Assembly: GCA_016125285.1 (NCBI GenBank)
Contig: WGMA01000014.1
Coordinates: forward strand, 52,722-116,721
Reading direction: 5' to 3'
Origin: Phycisphaera sp.
GTDB taxonomy: Bacteria > Planctomycetota > Phycisphaerae > Phycisphaerales > Zrk34
Length of the DNA: 64,000 nucleotides
Shown here: positions 45,258 to 53,850 of the stretch, piece after piece
Numbering within the stretch: the stretch's first letter is position 1
Layout of the letters: each line of letters opens with the position of its first letter
Program-made: the position numbers and the translations under genes
The notes under the pieces: model-generated
Told to the model about the DNA's origin: nothing
Databases searched by the model: none
Seen by the model: only the letters and a program-made list of their open reading frames with translations

Positions 45258-46250
45258 TTACTCGGCGGCTTCGGTCTCGAGCCGCACCCACGCCTTGCCC
45301 TCGTGGCCGAAGTCGTACGCCCGCGGATGCAGCACCTCGGCGAGGATCTCGGTCGTCTCGACGACGCGCGGGCCCGAGCGGTTGAAGTAGCGGTTGCCGT
45401 CGGCGAGGTACACGCGGCCTTCGGTCACGGCCTTCAGCGTGTCCCAGCCCTTCTGCTTCGTCAGCGCGTTGAGGTCACGCCGGGTGCGGTCGATGTCGAA
45501 CCCACACGGCGCGATCACGATCACGTCGGGGTTCGCCTTCTTGAGCTTGGCGAACGTGATCGTCGGTGACGGCTTGCCCGGCTTGCTCAGCGCGTTGTCC
45601 CCGCCCGCGGCCTCGACCAGCTGCGGCACCCAGTTGCCCGCCGCCATCAGCGGATCGAGCCACTCGATCACCTCGACCGTCGGCCGCTTCTCCGCCTCGT
45701 CGGACCGCATCGCGATCGCGTCGATCCGTCCGCGCAGCTCGCCGACCAGCTTCGCGCCCTCCGTCGCCACGCCCAGCGCCGTCGCCACGCGCTCGATGTC
45801 CGCCCAGATGTCTTCGAGCTTGTTCGGCTCCAGCGAGACGATGTCCGGCTCGCCGTTGACCAGCTCGCACACCGCTGCCGTCACGTCCTCCAGGCTCACG
45901 GCGCACACCGCGCACTGCGACTGCGTGATGATCACGTCCGGCCGCAGCTTGTTGAGCAGCTGCGTGTTGACGTTGTAGACGCTCAGCGCCTTGCCGGGGT
46001 CTTCCTCCGCGGCCCGGATCGCCGCGCTGACCTCTTCGTGGATCCGGTCGCTCGACAGGTTCGGATCGATCAGCGACGACGACACGCGCGGCAGCTGGCG
46101 GACGAACTCCGGCGTGTCGCACTCGTGACTGACGCCCACCAGCCGGTCGCCCAGCCCGATCGCGCAGACCAGCTCCGTGCCTGCCGCGAGCAGCGACACG
46201 ATGCGGCGGGGCGCGTTTTCTGCCTTGGATTTCGGTTTTTTCTTCGCCAT
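45258..46250 (-). CDS. BtuF-like cobalamin/iron-siderophore substrate-binding protein lacking a signal peptide
   Basis: A 330-residue periplasmic-binding-protein fold of the BtuF/FhuD class. Motifs are RRIVSLLAAGTELVCAIGL, SHECDTPEFV, ITQSQCAVCAVS, and a late NRYFNRSGPRVVE. BtuF proteins bind vitamin B12 for an ABC importer. Here the N terminus is a short Lys-rich stretch (MAKKKPKSKAEN) without a signal peptide or lipobox, and no permease or ATPase gene is adjacent. It may be a cytoplasmic cobamide-binding or salvage protein. No cobalamin riboswitch was found upstream. Confidence 0.85.
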   Translation of the reverse strand: MAKKKPKSKAENAPRRIVSLLAAGTELVCAIGLGDRLVGVSHECDTPEFVRQLPRVSSSLIDPNLSSDRIHEEVSAAIRAAEEDPGKALSVYNVNTQLLNKLRPDVIITQSQCAVCAVSLEDVTAAVCELVNGEPDIVSLEPNKLEDIWADIERVATALGVATEGAKLVGELRGRIDAIAMRSDEAEKRPTVEVIEWLDPLMAAGNWVPQLVEAAGGDNALSKPGKPSPTITFAKLKKANPDVIVIAPCGFDIDRTRRDLNALTKQKGWDTLKAVTEGRVYLADGNRYFNRSGPRVVETTEILAEVLHPRAYDFGHEGKAWVRLETEAAE

Positions 46251-46571
46251 CGGCTCTCGATCGTCTATGATAACAGCAGCAGTTCTTTACGGGTGAGGAT
46301 ACCCGACGACACAGTCTACACGCCGTCCGCGTTGGGCGGCTCGAACATCGCGGAACGCTTCGGCGAACTCCGCGCCGCGTGCGCATGCGTGCGGAGAAGC
46401 TGCGGGACGATCGGTAGCACGGCTGCGGGTAATATTCGCCATTTTTATTCTCTTTCCCGTGCACGTGTCTCACTGACTCCAACCCGATGCTGATCCCTCC
46501 GTGAGCGACCGTCGTGCGTCGTCGCCGGTGTTGTAGCGCGACCAACACACCTCTCGAAAGGAGGTCGACGC
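46251..46571. other. Divergent intergenic region without recognised features
   Basis: No gene, RNA or riboswitch could be supported. There is an AT-rich patch near 46428-46450 (GGTAATATTCGCCATTTTTA) that may hold a promoter. A very strong ribosome site, AAAGGAGGT (46557-46565), lies at the right end. Confidence 0.4.
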
Positions 46572-47246
46572 ATGTCGTATGGACACAAGGGACGCAGCAC
46601 ACGTCGCAACACGCGGGATCCACAACGAAGGCTCACACGCAGGCGGTGCGCCGCGCTGTTGATCGGCGGCGTGGTCGGGGTCGGGCTCTTGCGGGGGAGC
46701 GACGCGGCGCACGCCGCGGAGAAGGCCGTCGTGACGGTCAACGAACGCCTGCCGTTCGTCGTCAACGCCAACGAACTGAGGGCCGCGAGCGTGAAGGTCA
46801 CGGACCACGGCATCGAGTCCGGCAAGGCGCGGGTCCGCAAGCCCGACCGCAACAACCGGCCCAACACCAACCTTGAGGTGAAGCGCTGGTACCACAACCC
46901 CGTCGCCTCGATCGTGAAGGTCGAGCTCGTCGCGGGCAAGGTCCGCGAGGGCGTGCTGCAGGCGATCTACGAGGCCGGGTCGAACCTCGACGAGGCGCCC
47001 CGGCTGGTCAATACCAAGGGGCAGACCTTCATGGCCGTCGGATGGGTCCGCTGGACGGGCGCGGAATTCACCTTCGACTTCGACACCGGCCAGGCGATCA
47101 AGACGTTGCGTGAGATCGACCCCGGCAAGGTCGCCGAGGGAGAGAACCTGACGCTGCTCTTCCAGGTGCCGAAGCAGATGACGCTCGCGTCGTTCACCTG
47201 CGGGACCTACACGCTGGAGCTCAGCCCGCAGGTGCCGGTGAAGTGA
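46572..47246 (+). CDS. Exported protein of unknown function
   Basis: I do not recognise the family. The 224-residue protein has an Arg-rich N terminus (RRLTRRRCAALLIGGVVGVG) that resembles a Tat-like or long Sec signal, ending near AHAAEK. The mature part appears all-beta, with VTVNERLPFVVNANELRAA and repeated Val-rich strands. An exact AAAGGAGGT ribosome site lies six bases before the ATG, predicting strong translation. A terminator hairpin follows the gene. Confidence 0.75.
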   Translation: MSYGHKGRSTRRNTRDPQRRLTRRRCAALLIGGVVGVGLLRGSDAAHAAEKAVVTVNERLPFVVNANELRAASVKVTDHGIESGKARVRKPDRNNRPNTNLEVKRWYHNPVASIVKVELVAGKVREGVLQAIYEAGSNLDEAPRLVNTKGQTFMAVGWVRWTGAEFTFDFDTGQAIKTLREIDPGKVAEGENLTLLFQVPKQMTLASFTCGTYTLELSPQVPVK

Positions 47247-47283
47247 CGGACGGCGTCGCGCAACGACGCGGAACAACCCACCC

Positions 47284-47688
47284 TCAGCCTCGGCGACGAC
47301 GTGTGTGTCGCCGGGGCGTTTTTGTCGGTTTCGCGCGGCCGGGGTCGTTCGCGTCGTCTTCGTCGCGCTTCGCTTCGACGGCGCGCCGCGCCCAGGCGGT
47401 GAGCGTCTCGACGTGTTCGAGCACGTCGCTGGGCGTCTCGTAGTAGGTCCGCAGCGTGATCTTGTCGGTGGGGCGGAACGGCTCGCAATCGCGCTCGACG
47501 AACGCGGCGCGGCTGGCGTCGTCGGTCTTCAGGTAGAGCGTGTCGGCGTGGATGATCGCGAAGAACACGCCGTCGCTGTAGAGCCCGTGCCCGCCGAACA
47601 TGCGCTTGGCGGTCACGCCGCCGAGCTCGCGCAGCTGATCGAGCACGTAGTCGACGAACTCGTTGCGTGGCGTGGGGCGTGGGGGCAC
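47284..47688 (-). CDS. TfoX/Sxy N-terminal domain protein
   Basis: A 134-residue protein with the TfoX_N signature: FVDYVLDQLRELGGVTAKRMFGG, GLYSDGVFFAII and LYLKTDD. TfoX/Sxy proteins influence competence in proteobacteria, but short single-domain versions elsewhere have no known role. Start: GTG 47688 (VPPRPTPRNEF) has GAGGAG eight bases upstream, within the end of the ion-channel gene, and the two genes are five bases apart. A Lys/Arg-rich C-terminal tail follows the domain. Confidence 0.85.
   Translation of the reverse strand: MPPRPTPRNEFVDYVLDQLRELGGVTAKRMFGGHGLYSDGVFFAIIHADTLYLKTDDASRAAFVERDCEPFRPTDKITLRTYYETPSDVLEHVETLTAWARRAVEAKRDEDDANDPGRAKPTKTPRRHTRRRRG
47288..47323 (+). terminator. 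Rho-independent terminator of the exported-protein gene
   Basis: A 10-bp stem (CCTCGGCGAC with GTCGCCGGGG, one wobble pair) is followed by CG and a run of five T. It overlaps the 3' end of the convergent tfoX-like gene. Confidence 0.7.
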
Positions 47689-47693
47689 TGCGG

Positions 47694-48443
47694 CTACTCC
47701 TCGATGCGCGGCGCGGCGTGGATGTGCATGCCGACGAGCCGGGCGACGAGCACGGCGAGGTAGACCGGGCCGATCGCGGACTCGAGCGCGGCGAGGGATT
47801 GCGTGATCGGCGCGTTCGGCACGATGTCGCCGTAGCCCAGCGTCGTGAGGGTGATGAGGCTGAAGTAGACGACGGTGCCGAAGCGGTCGCGGTGGAAGAC
47901 CATCTCGGCGGGGTCGATGGTCGCGTCGGCGACGCGGAACGCCTCGGGGTCGACGTACGCGCAGAGGCTGAACAGCATCGCCCACGCCAGCGCGATCAGC
48001 AGGTAGATGCACACGGCGCCCATGATCGTGTCGGCGGTGACACGCCGGGCGAGCAGCACGTCGGCGAGCATCAGCCCCATCATGTACATCACGAACACGA
48101 ACAGCAGCAGGTGCCCGGGCACGACGACGTAAGGCTGGTTCGGCAGCTTGTACGCCACGAGGCTCAGCGCCGCGGCGGGCACGATCATCGTCAGCGCGAT
48201 CAGGACGTGTCGGTGCGAGCGTTTGATCACGAGCACCGCGGCGAGCAGGATCAGCGCGTAGAGCACATCCGTGATGCGGATGCCGCCGTCGGCGCCGATC
48301 CGCACGCCCTGCAGCACCGGCGCGAGCACGGTCATCAGCAGCATCGCCATCAGCAGATAGAAATACTTACCGCGGATCATCTCGCGGAAGATGTGCGTGG
48401 CGTCTGGGGCCTGATCGGTGGACGGCTCGTGCGGCAGCTTCAT
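47694..48443 (-). CDS. Ion channel with potassium-selective pore motif
   Basis: A 249-residue membrane protein with about six hydrophobic segments. The selectivity filter TTLGYGDI follows a pore helix (TVVYFSLITL). It resembles potassium channel domain proteins without a voltage-sensor Arg series or C-terminal RCK domain. The ATG at 48443 (MKLPHEPST) follows GAGGAG, preferred over the start at 48482. The TfoX-like gene follows by five bases. The pair is probably co-transcribed. Confidence 0.87.
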   Translation of the reverse strand: MKLPHEPSTDQAPDATHIFREMIRGKYFYLLMAMLLMTVLAPVLQGVRIGADGGIRITDVLYALILLAAVLVIKRSHRHVLIALTMIVPAAALSLVAYKLPNQPYVVVPGHLLLFVFVMYMMGLMLADVLLARRVTADTIMGAVCIYLLIALAWAMLFSLCAYVDPEAFRVADATIDPAEMVFHRDRFGTVVYFSLITLTTLGYGDIVPNAPITQSLAALESAIGPVYLAVLVARLVGMHIHAAPRIEE

Positions 48444-48539
48444 GTGTCGCTCCTCGCGCTCCCCACGTGTATCTTCAAGCATCCACGCCGCATCTACAAG
48501 GACCGTGCGACGGTTATCGCAGAATACGGAGATTCCACC

Positions 48540-48992
48540 ATGGCCCTGTTACTGGATACCGCGACGCTCGACGAATTCGTCGCCCGCGTCGAACGCGTCG
48601 AGTCGGCGGACCAGCGGAAGTGGGGCGCGCTGAGCCCCGCGGGTCTGCTGGCGCACCTGACGCGCGTCATCGAGATCTCGCTGGGCGAGTACACCGGCGA
48701 AGATATCAGCAACTGGTTTACGCGGTCGATCATGAAGTGGGGCGCGTTCTCGTTCATGCCCTGGCCGAAGGGCAGGATCAAGGCGCCCGACGAGTTCACG
48801 CCCGACCCGGACGAAGACGTCGCGGGTGAGCGCGCGAAGCTGATCGACGCGATGAAGCGATTCGTCGAGACGTCCCAGCGCGAGCCGGACCGCATCGGCG
48901 TCAGCCCGCTGTTCGGCCCGATGACGCTGCGCTTCTGGCGCCGCGCCCACGGCAAGCACTTCGATCACCACCTGCGGCAGTACGGCGTGTAA
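48540..48992 (+). CDS. DUF1569 (DinB-like) protein
   Basis: A 150-residue helical protein with features of DUF1569, a DinB-related family: GALSPAGLLAHLTRVIEISL near residue 35, and the C-terminal HGKHFDHHLRQYG with conserved His residues that can bind a metal. Function unknown. The ATG at 48540 gives MALLLDTATLDEF. Divergent from the ion channel gene. Confidence 0.83.
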   Translation: MALLLDTATLDEFVARVERVESADQRKWGALSPAGLLAHLTRVIEISLGEYTGEDISNWFTRSIMKWGAFSFMPWPKGRIKAPDEFTPDPDEDVAGERAKLIDAMKRFVETSQREPDRIGVSPLFGPMTLRFWRRAHGKHFDHHLRQYGV

Positions 48993-49032
48993 GTCGCCGC
49001 TGCGCGGGTCTTGCTCGATCGCACTCGCGATT

Positions 49033-49136
49033 CTGGATGGCTCGCTGACGCTCGCGATGTCGGACGGTCGCGGGTCTATCAGGGTCGCATCCAGCATCCA
49101 GCATCCAGCATCCAGCATCCAGCATCCAGCATCCCG
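49033..49136. repeat. CATCCAG heptamer tandem array
   Basis: Six perfect CATCCAG units (49088-49129) are followed by CATCCCG. An inverted CTGGATG lies upstream at 49033-49039. This is the longest perfect heptamer array in the window and shares its unit with the repeats near 2681, 4779 and 27825. It sits just upstream of a methyltransferase gene. Confidence 0.9.
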
Positions 49137-49183
49137 TCGCGTTGTTAAGATTAGGACGACTTTCAGGAACTCAAGGAGAACGC

Positions 49184-50233
49184 ATGCCACTCGACGCCAC
49201 CACGCCGCCGCAAGTCGACCCCACGCCCATCTTCGAACACTTCCGCGGCAGCTACGGTTCGGAGCTGCTGGCCGCGGCGGTCGCGCACCTCGGCGTGTTC
49301 GATCATGTCGCGGCGGCTCCGCTGAGCTTCGACGAGCTGCGCAACAGGGTTGGTCTGGCGGAGCGACCGGCGGTCGTGCTGTTCACGGCGTTGCGCGCGA
49401 TGGGGTTGCTGACGACGGACAACTCCGGCAAACTGACGCCGACGCCGCTCGCGGCCGAGCACCTGCTGGGTGACGCGTACTTCGCGGTCGCGGACTACGT
49501 GGGCCTCGCCGCGGAGGCCCCGGGCGTGAAGGAGATGGTCGCGCGGCTGACGTCGAACAAGCCCGCGGGCGCCGACACGGAAGAGGGCGCGGCGTTCATC
49601 TACAAGGACGGCATGGACTCGGCGATGGAGGCCGAGGCGTCGGCGCGGCACCTGACGCTCGCGCTGGCGGGGCGTGCGAAAAACGTCGCGCCGGTGCTCG
49701 CGGCGAACGTGCCGATGCACGGCGTCGAGCTGCTGGTCGACGTCGGCGGCGGCACGGGCATCTACTCCATCGCGCTGCTGCAGAAGAACCCGTCGCTGCG
49801 TGCGATCGTCCTGGATCGGCCCGAAGTGCTGAAGGTCGCCGCGGAGTTCGCTGCGCAGTACGGCGTGACCGATCGCCTCGAGCTGCGGCCCGGCGACATG
49901 TTCACCGCCGACGTGCCGGCGTGCGACGCGGTGCTGTTGTCGAACATCCTGCACGACTGGGACGTGGCGGAGAACCGCACGCTGGTCACGCGGTGCGCCG
50001 GGAAGCTGCGGCCGAACGGTCGCCTGCTGATCCACGACGTGCTGCTGCACGACGATCACTCGGGGCCGCTGCCGATCGCGTTGTACTCCGCGGCGCTGTT
50101 CACGCTGACCGAGGGCCGGGCGTATTCCGCGGCGGAGTACCGCGGGTGGTTGAGCGAGGCGGGGCTGACGCCGGAGGACACGATCGCCACGCTGGTGCAC
50201 TGCGCCGTGGTGCCTGGCCGCAAGCCGGGCTGA
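49184..50233 (+). CDS. SAM-dependent O-methyltransferase family 2 (hydroxyneurosporene/acetylserotonin-type)
   Basis: A 349-residue methyltransferase. The N-terminal dimerisation winged helix (LAAAVAHLGVFDHVAA and ELRNRVGLAERPAVVLFTAL) precedes a Rossmann domain with the SAM motif LLVDVGGGTGIYSIAL and ILHDWDVAENRTLV, typical of plant-type O-methyltransferases. The substrate, probably a hydroxylated aromatic or isoprenoid, is unknown. AAGGAG lies six bases before the ATG. A heptamer array lies 48 bases upstream of the start, in the likely promoter zone. Confidence 0.88.
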   Translation: MPLDATTPPQVDPTPIFEHFRGSYGSELLAAAVAHLGVFDHVAAAPLSFDELRNRVGLAERPAVVLFTALRAMGLLTTDNSGKLTPTPLAAEHLLGDAYFAVADYVGLAAEAPGVKEMVARLTSNKPAGADTEEGAAFIYKDGMDSAMEAEASARHLTLALAGRAKNVAPVLAANVPMHGVELLVDVGGGTGIYSIALLQKNPSLRAIVLDRPEVLKVAAEFAAQYGVTDRLELRPGDMFTADVPACDAVLLSNILHDWDVAENRTLVTRCAGKLRPNGRLLIHDVLLHDDHSGPLPIALYSAALFTLTEGRAYSAAEYRGWLSEAGLTPEDTIATLVHCAVVPGRKPG

Positions 50234-50268
50234 CGCGTGGGGCCGCGCCGGAGCGAGCGGGTCTGGTA

Positions 50269-52008
50269 TCAATCGATCACGGCGGCGCCTTCGTGTTCCT
50301 GCACTTCGATGTCGTAGTAGTCGGACACGCCGTGGTAGATCACGCGGTCGCGGCCGTCGCGCTTGGCCTGGAGCAGCGCCTCGTCGGCGGCGTTGAGGCG
50401 GTCTTCGAAGGTGTCGCCGATGGTGGTGTCGGCGACGCCGAAGCTGGCGGTGTAGGCCGGCACGTCGCTGTGATCGAGTCGGGTGGTGAGCTGCTGGCGG
50501 ACTCGGTCGAGGGCGCGGACGGCCTGCGGGCCGGTCGTATCGGGCATCACCACGACGAACTCTTCACCGCCCCAGCGCGCGACCAGGTCGTTGGGCCGCA
50601 GCGCGTCGCGGAGCACCTCGCTGAACAGCTTCAGAGCGCGGTCACCGGTGTCGTGGCCGTGCACGTCGTTGAGGCGCTTGAAGCGGTCGATGTCGCCGAA
50701 CGCCACGGCGTACTGTGCGCCGGGCCGGCCGGTGATCATGGGCAGGCGGCTCTCGAGGCTGCGGCGGTTGCTCAGGCCGGTCAGCGGATCGGTGTTGGCC
50801 TGCTCTTCTTTCTGCGCGAAGGCGCGGATCAGGCCGAGCGTCTGCCCGACCGCGGTCGCCACGGCGTCGAGCGTCTGGACATGGTCATCCGCGACGGCGT
50901 TGGGCTGATTGACGTTGTGCAGCACGCCGACGGTCTTGCCCATGACGGTGATCGGCGTGCACACGGCGGAGCAGCGTCCGATCGGTCGGTTCCGCAGGTG
51001 CGGGCACGCCTCGAACGACTCGCTGTCGGCGAAGACCTGCTCGCTGTTGCGCAGGATCGCGGGGCACTGGTGCGGATCGGTCACCGGGCAAGCCGAGTCG
51101 GCGTCGCCGTTGCTGGAGGCGACGATGCAGAGCTGGTCGGCCGCGCTGTCGACGAGCATCATGTCCGAGCGTGCGCCGATCTGCGCCTCGCGCAGCGCCC
51201 GGCCGACGATACGCAGCGCCGACGTCTCGTCGCGCGCCAGGTCGAGCGCCCGCTGGAGGCGGGTCTCGAAATCCTTTCGCTGCGACTCGCGAGCGCGCAT
51301 GGCGTGCTCGTCGACGAGCTGCTGGTGCTGCCGGTGGATCGTTCGGACGCCGCTGACGGTCACGGCGAGCCCGATCACCAACGCGCTGATGAGCGTGCCG
51401 ATCAGCGTGCTGCGCGCCACGACCGCCTCCTGCTGCAGGCCGGTGACGGCCGAGTCGAGCATCGGCTCGTAGACCTCTTCCTCGATGCGGTCGAGTTCGA
51501 GCCGCATGCGTGAGAACAGGCTGTTCGACTCGCTGAGACTCGTCGCGATCGGGGTCGTGCGGTCCGCGTTGTCGGTTGACGGCGGGATCGCGGCGAGTTG
51601 CTCGAGCAGACGCTCGCACGACTGCTGCCACGCGACGCGATACCGCTGATAGTTGCGCTGACAGGTCATCTCGTCGGACGTCAGCACGGCGAGCTGCTGG
51701 TACTGCGCGTAGCGGCGGTCCGACTGCTCGATGTTGGACTGGTAGTCGTCGATCTGCTGATCGCGCGTGACGGCGTCCGTGGCCCGCACGGCCTGCTCGA
51801 TCGCCAGCTGACACTGGTAGATGTCGCGGTCGACATTGAGCAGCAGCTCCAGCGCGGGGAAACGTCGCTCCAGGACGTTGGCGTTGTGCTCGCTGATCAC
51901 GCCGATGCTGTGCAGCCCGACGGCGACGACCGCGGTCATGATCGCCATCAGGCACGCCGCGAGCACGGCGGCCTTGTGGTGCGTCTGGAGACTGGCGGGG
52001 CTGAACAT
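50269..52008 (-). CDS. Membrane-bound GGDEF diguanylate cyclase with GAF-like domain
   Basis: The 579-residue protein has an N-terminal transmembrane helix (about 14-36), a periplasmic four-helix segment, and a second helix near residue 205. A GAF-like domain follows (about 255-400) and then a GGDEF domain beginning DPLTGLSNRRSLESR. The active site reads GGEEF, and RPND five residues before it forms an inhibitory I-site, so this should make cyclic di-GMP under product control. The ATG at 52008 follows CAGGAA. No EAL domain is fused and no effector gene is near. Confidence 0.92.
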   Translation of the reverse strand: MFSPASLQTHHKAAVLAACLMAIMTAVVAVGLHSIGVISEHNANVLERRFPALELLLNVDRDIYQCQLAIEQAVRATDAVTRDQQIDDYQSNIEQSDRRYAQYQQLAVLTSDEMTCQRNYQRYRVAWQQSCERLLEQLAAIPPSTDNADRTTPIATSLSESNSLFSRMRLELDRIEEEVYEPMLDSAVTGLQQEAVVARSTLIGTLISALVIGLAVTVSGVRTIHRQHQQLVDEHAMRARESQRKDFETRLQRALDLARDETSALRIVGRALREAQIGARSDMMLVDSAADQLCIVASSNGDADSACPVTDPHQCPAILRNSEQVFADSESFEACPHLRNRPIGRCSAVCTPITVMGKTVGVLHNVNQPNAVADDHVQTLDAVATAVGQTLGLIRAFAQKEEQANTDPLTGLSNRRSLESRLPMITGRPGAQYAVAFGDIDRFKRLNDVHGHDTGDRALKLFSEVLRDALRPNDLVARWGGEEFVVVMPDTTGPQAVRALDRVRQQLTTRLDHSDVPAYTASFGVADTTIGDTFEDRLNAADEALLQAKRDGRDRVIYHGVSDYYDIEVQEHEGAAVID

Positions 52009-52194
52009 GGCGTATTCCTGCGGGTGATGTCTTCGGGCTCTTCGTCGCGGACCGGGCACGCGTGTGGCCCTCGGCCACCGGTAGTCGTATCGGCTCGTCG
52101 ATGGCAGGCTTTAGCGCGACGCTCATAAATGGCCCTCTCCGCGGCGTTCACGGAGTTTAAACACGGCGTCGCCGGGCGGTCGTCCGGGCGGCGC

Positions 52195-52200
52195 TATACT
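52195..52200 (+). promoter_or_regulatory. Candidate -10 element for the RRM gene
   Basis: TATACT stands out in a GC-rich stretch 135 bases before the RRM gene. No good -35 hexamer lies at 16-18 bases. If used, it would give a long GC-rich leader. Confidence 0.3.
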
Positions 52201-52334
52201 GCGGTTGGCCCGGCGATGGTCGCGGGCGGTTTGGGCGCGCCAGGCGCGCAGGGAAGGTGCAGTGACGCGACGACTCGGGCGGTGGCCGTCCGGCGGGCGG
52301 TCGCGCTGCTGTGGATCGGTTGGAGAGGTTGGCG

Positions 52335-52622
52335 ATGCGTATTTACGTGGGCAATCTGAGTTTTCAGACAACGGAAGACGGGCTGCGGTCGCTTTTTGGG
52401 GAGTACGGCGAGGTGTCGGACGCGGTCGTGATGATCGACCGTCAGACCGGCCGATCGCGCGGGTTCGGATTCGTGACGATGCCGGACGACGCGGCCGCGG
52501 CATCGGCGATCGAGGCCGTCAACGAAACCGAGTTCGAGGGGCGTACGCTGCGTATCAACGAGGCGAAGGCCCGCCCGGACCGTGGCGGCGGTGGTGGTGG
52601 CGGTGGCCGACGCAGCTGGTGA
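52335..52622 (+). CDS. RRM-domain RNA-binding protein
   Basis: A 95-residue protein with one RNA-recognition motif: RNP2 IYVGNL at residues 3-8 and RNP1 RGFGFVTM around residues 43-50. The tail is Gly- and Arg-rich (GGGGGGGGRRSW), as in cyanobacterial Rbp and other bacterial glycine-rich RNA-binding proteins, which often respond to cold. GGAGAGG lies just before the ATG. A candidate -10 sits 135 bases upstream, so a long leader is possible. Confidence 0.92.
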   Translation: MRIYVGNLSFQTTEDGLRSLFGEYGEVSDAVVMIDRQTGRSRGFGFVTMPDDAAAASAIEAVNETEFEGRTLRINEAKARPDRGGGGGGGGRRSW

Positions 52623-52821
52623 TTCCCGCATTGAGCGTTGCATCCGTGGCGAACCCGTCGGCCGAAGATCGGCGGGGCGTTTGCACGTGGTCGCCGCACG
52701 GGGCCGGGCCCGGCGACTCGCGTACTTTCGAAATCGGGCGTGAATCGGCCCGTCGCGCCCGATAGAATAGTTGACGGCGGGCGGGCTGCGCCGCCGCACA
52801 TCCCTTCCGAGGACATCGACG

Positions 52822-53775
52822 ATGAACAAGCGATACAACGTGACAGGCCGTGCATGGGTTGGCGTTTTCGGGGCGGCGCTGGCCGTCGTGCTGCTGGCGG
52901 CGCCCGTCCGGGCCGCGACAGACGACGATACCGATCGCGGCTCGACGTCGGATCGCCAGCGTGACGAGTACAAGCTCGCGGAGCGCGCCGGGCGTTCGGC
53001 CGGTGCGGCGGTGATGCGGCTTGGCGCGATGGCGCAGCGCGACCGCGCCTGGTCGCAGCTGCGCAACACGCAATCGACCCTGCTGCACCAGCTCGAGGCG
53101 GACCCGGCCTACGCGCAGGCGAGCCGCGACATGACCGAGGCCCGCGACGCGTATGAGGCGACGCGCGGCGCTGCGATCGGGCGGCTGTCCGACAACGACG
53201 CGTATCGCGACACGCTGATCAAGGCCGCGGAGGTCGACGCACGCATCGACGCCGCCCACGCCGATCCGCAGGTCGACCCCGGCTACGTCGAGCGCTTGGC
53301 GCGGCTGCGTCTGGCGATCGGGTCGCGGCTCGGCGAGCTGGAGTCCGCGGCGATCGACGCCGACCCGCAGGTCGCCGCCACCGGCGCCGCGTATCACGCA
53401 TCGCGCGACCGCTACCTCGCCATCGAGCATGGCCTCCGCGAGCAGCTGCACACGAACGACGCCGTCGCGTCCGCGCTCGACCGCGCATACGAAGCGGACG
53501 ACGCGTTGTACGCCGCCCGCGCCGAGGCCGCCGCGGCGCGGGCCGAGTACCGCACCGCCGCACGCAAATTCCTGCTCGACCGCGCGTACTCGCCCTACGG
53601 CTACGGCACGTACGGCTACAGCCCGCGCGGCTACGTGGCCTACCCCACGTCGTGCTACTCCGGCGGCGGATTCCTGTCCGGGCTGTCGGACCTGTTCAGC
53701 GGCTGCGGCTACGGCGGACACCGCGGCGGCGTGACCATCAGCGCGTTCGGCGGCCCGCTGCTCAAGGCCAACTGA
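52822..53775 (+). CDS. Exported coiled-coil protein of unknown function
   Basis: I do not recognise the family. The 317-residue protein has a signal peptide (about 1-32, ending in VRAAT). A long Ala/Glu/Arg-rich helical region (about 45-255) is predicted to form coiled coil. The C terminus (from about residue 256) is Gly/Tyr-rich (YSPYGYGTYGYSPRGY) with paired Cys (SCYSGGG, GCGYGG) and could mediate surface assembly. GAGGAC lies about 13 bases before the ATG. A TAGAAT at 52763-52768 may be its -10. Confidence 0.75.
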   Translation: MNKRYNVTGRAWVGVFGAALAVVLLAAPVRAATDDDTDRGSTSDRQRDEYKLAERAGRSAGAAVMRLGAMAQRDRAWSQLRNTQSTLLHQLEADPAYAQASRDMTEARDAYEATRGAAIGRLSDNDAYRDTLIKAAEVDARIDAAHADPQVDPGYVERLARLRLAIGSRLGELESAAIDADPQVAATGAAYHASRDRYLAIEHGLREQLHTNDAVASALDRAYEADDALYAARAEAAAARAEYRTAARKFLLDRAYSPYGYGTYGYSPRGYVAYPTSCYSGGGFLSGLSDLFSGCGYGGHRGGVTISAFGGPLLKAN

Positions 53776-53850
53776 TCCGCGCGAACACAGCGCACACAAC
53801 GGCGGCGCGTCGTCGCGTCACTGACCGGTCATCAACATCGATAAGCAGGT

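Noticed and set aside
46251..46571. Cobalamin riboswitch before the BtuF-like gene
   Set aside because: No B12-box-like GCCACTG motif or multi-stem structure could be found on the minus strand.
49088..49129. CRISPR array
   Set aside because: Units are 7 bp, directly adjacent with no spacers, and no cas genes are present.
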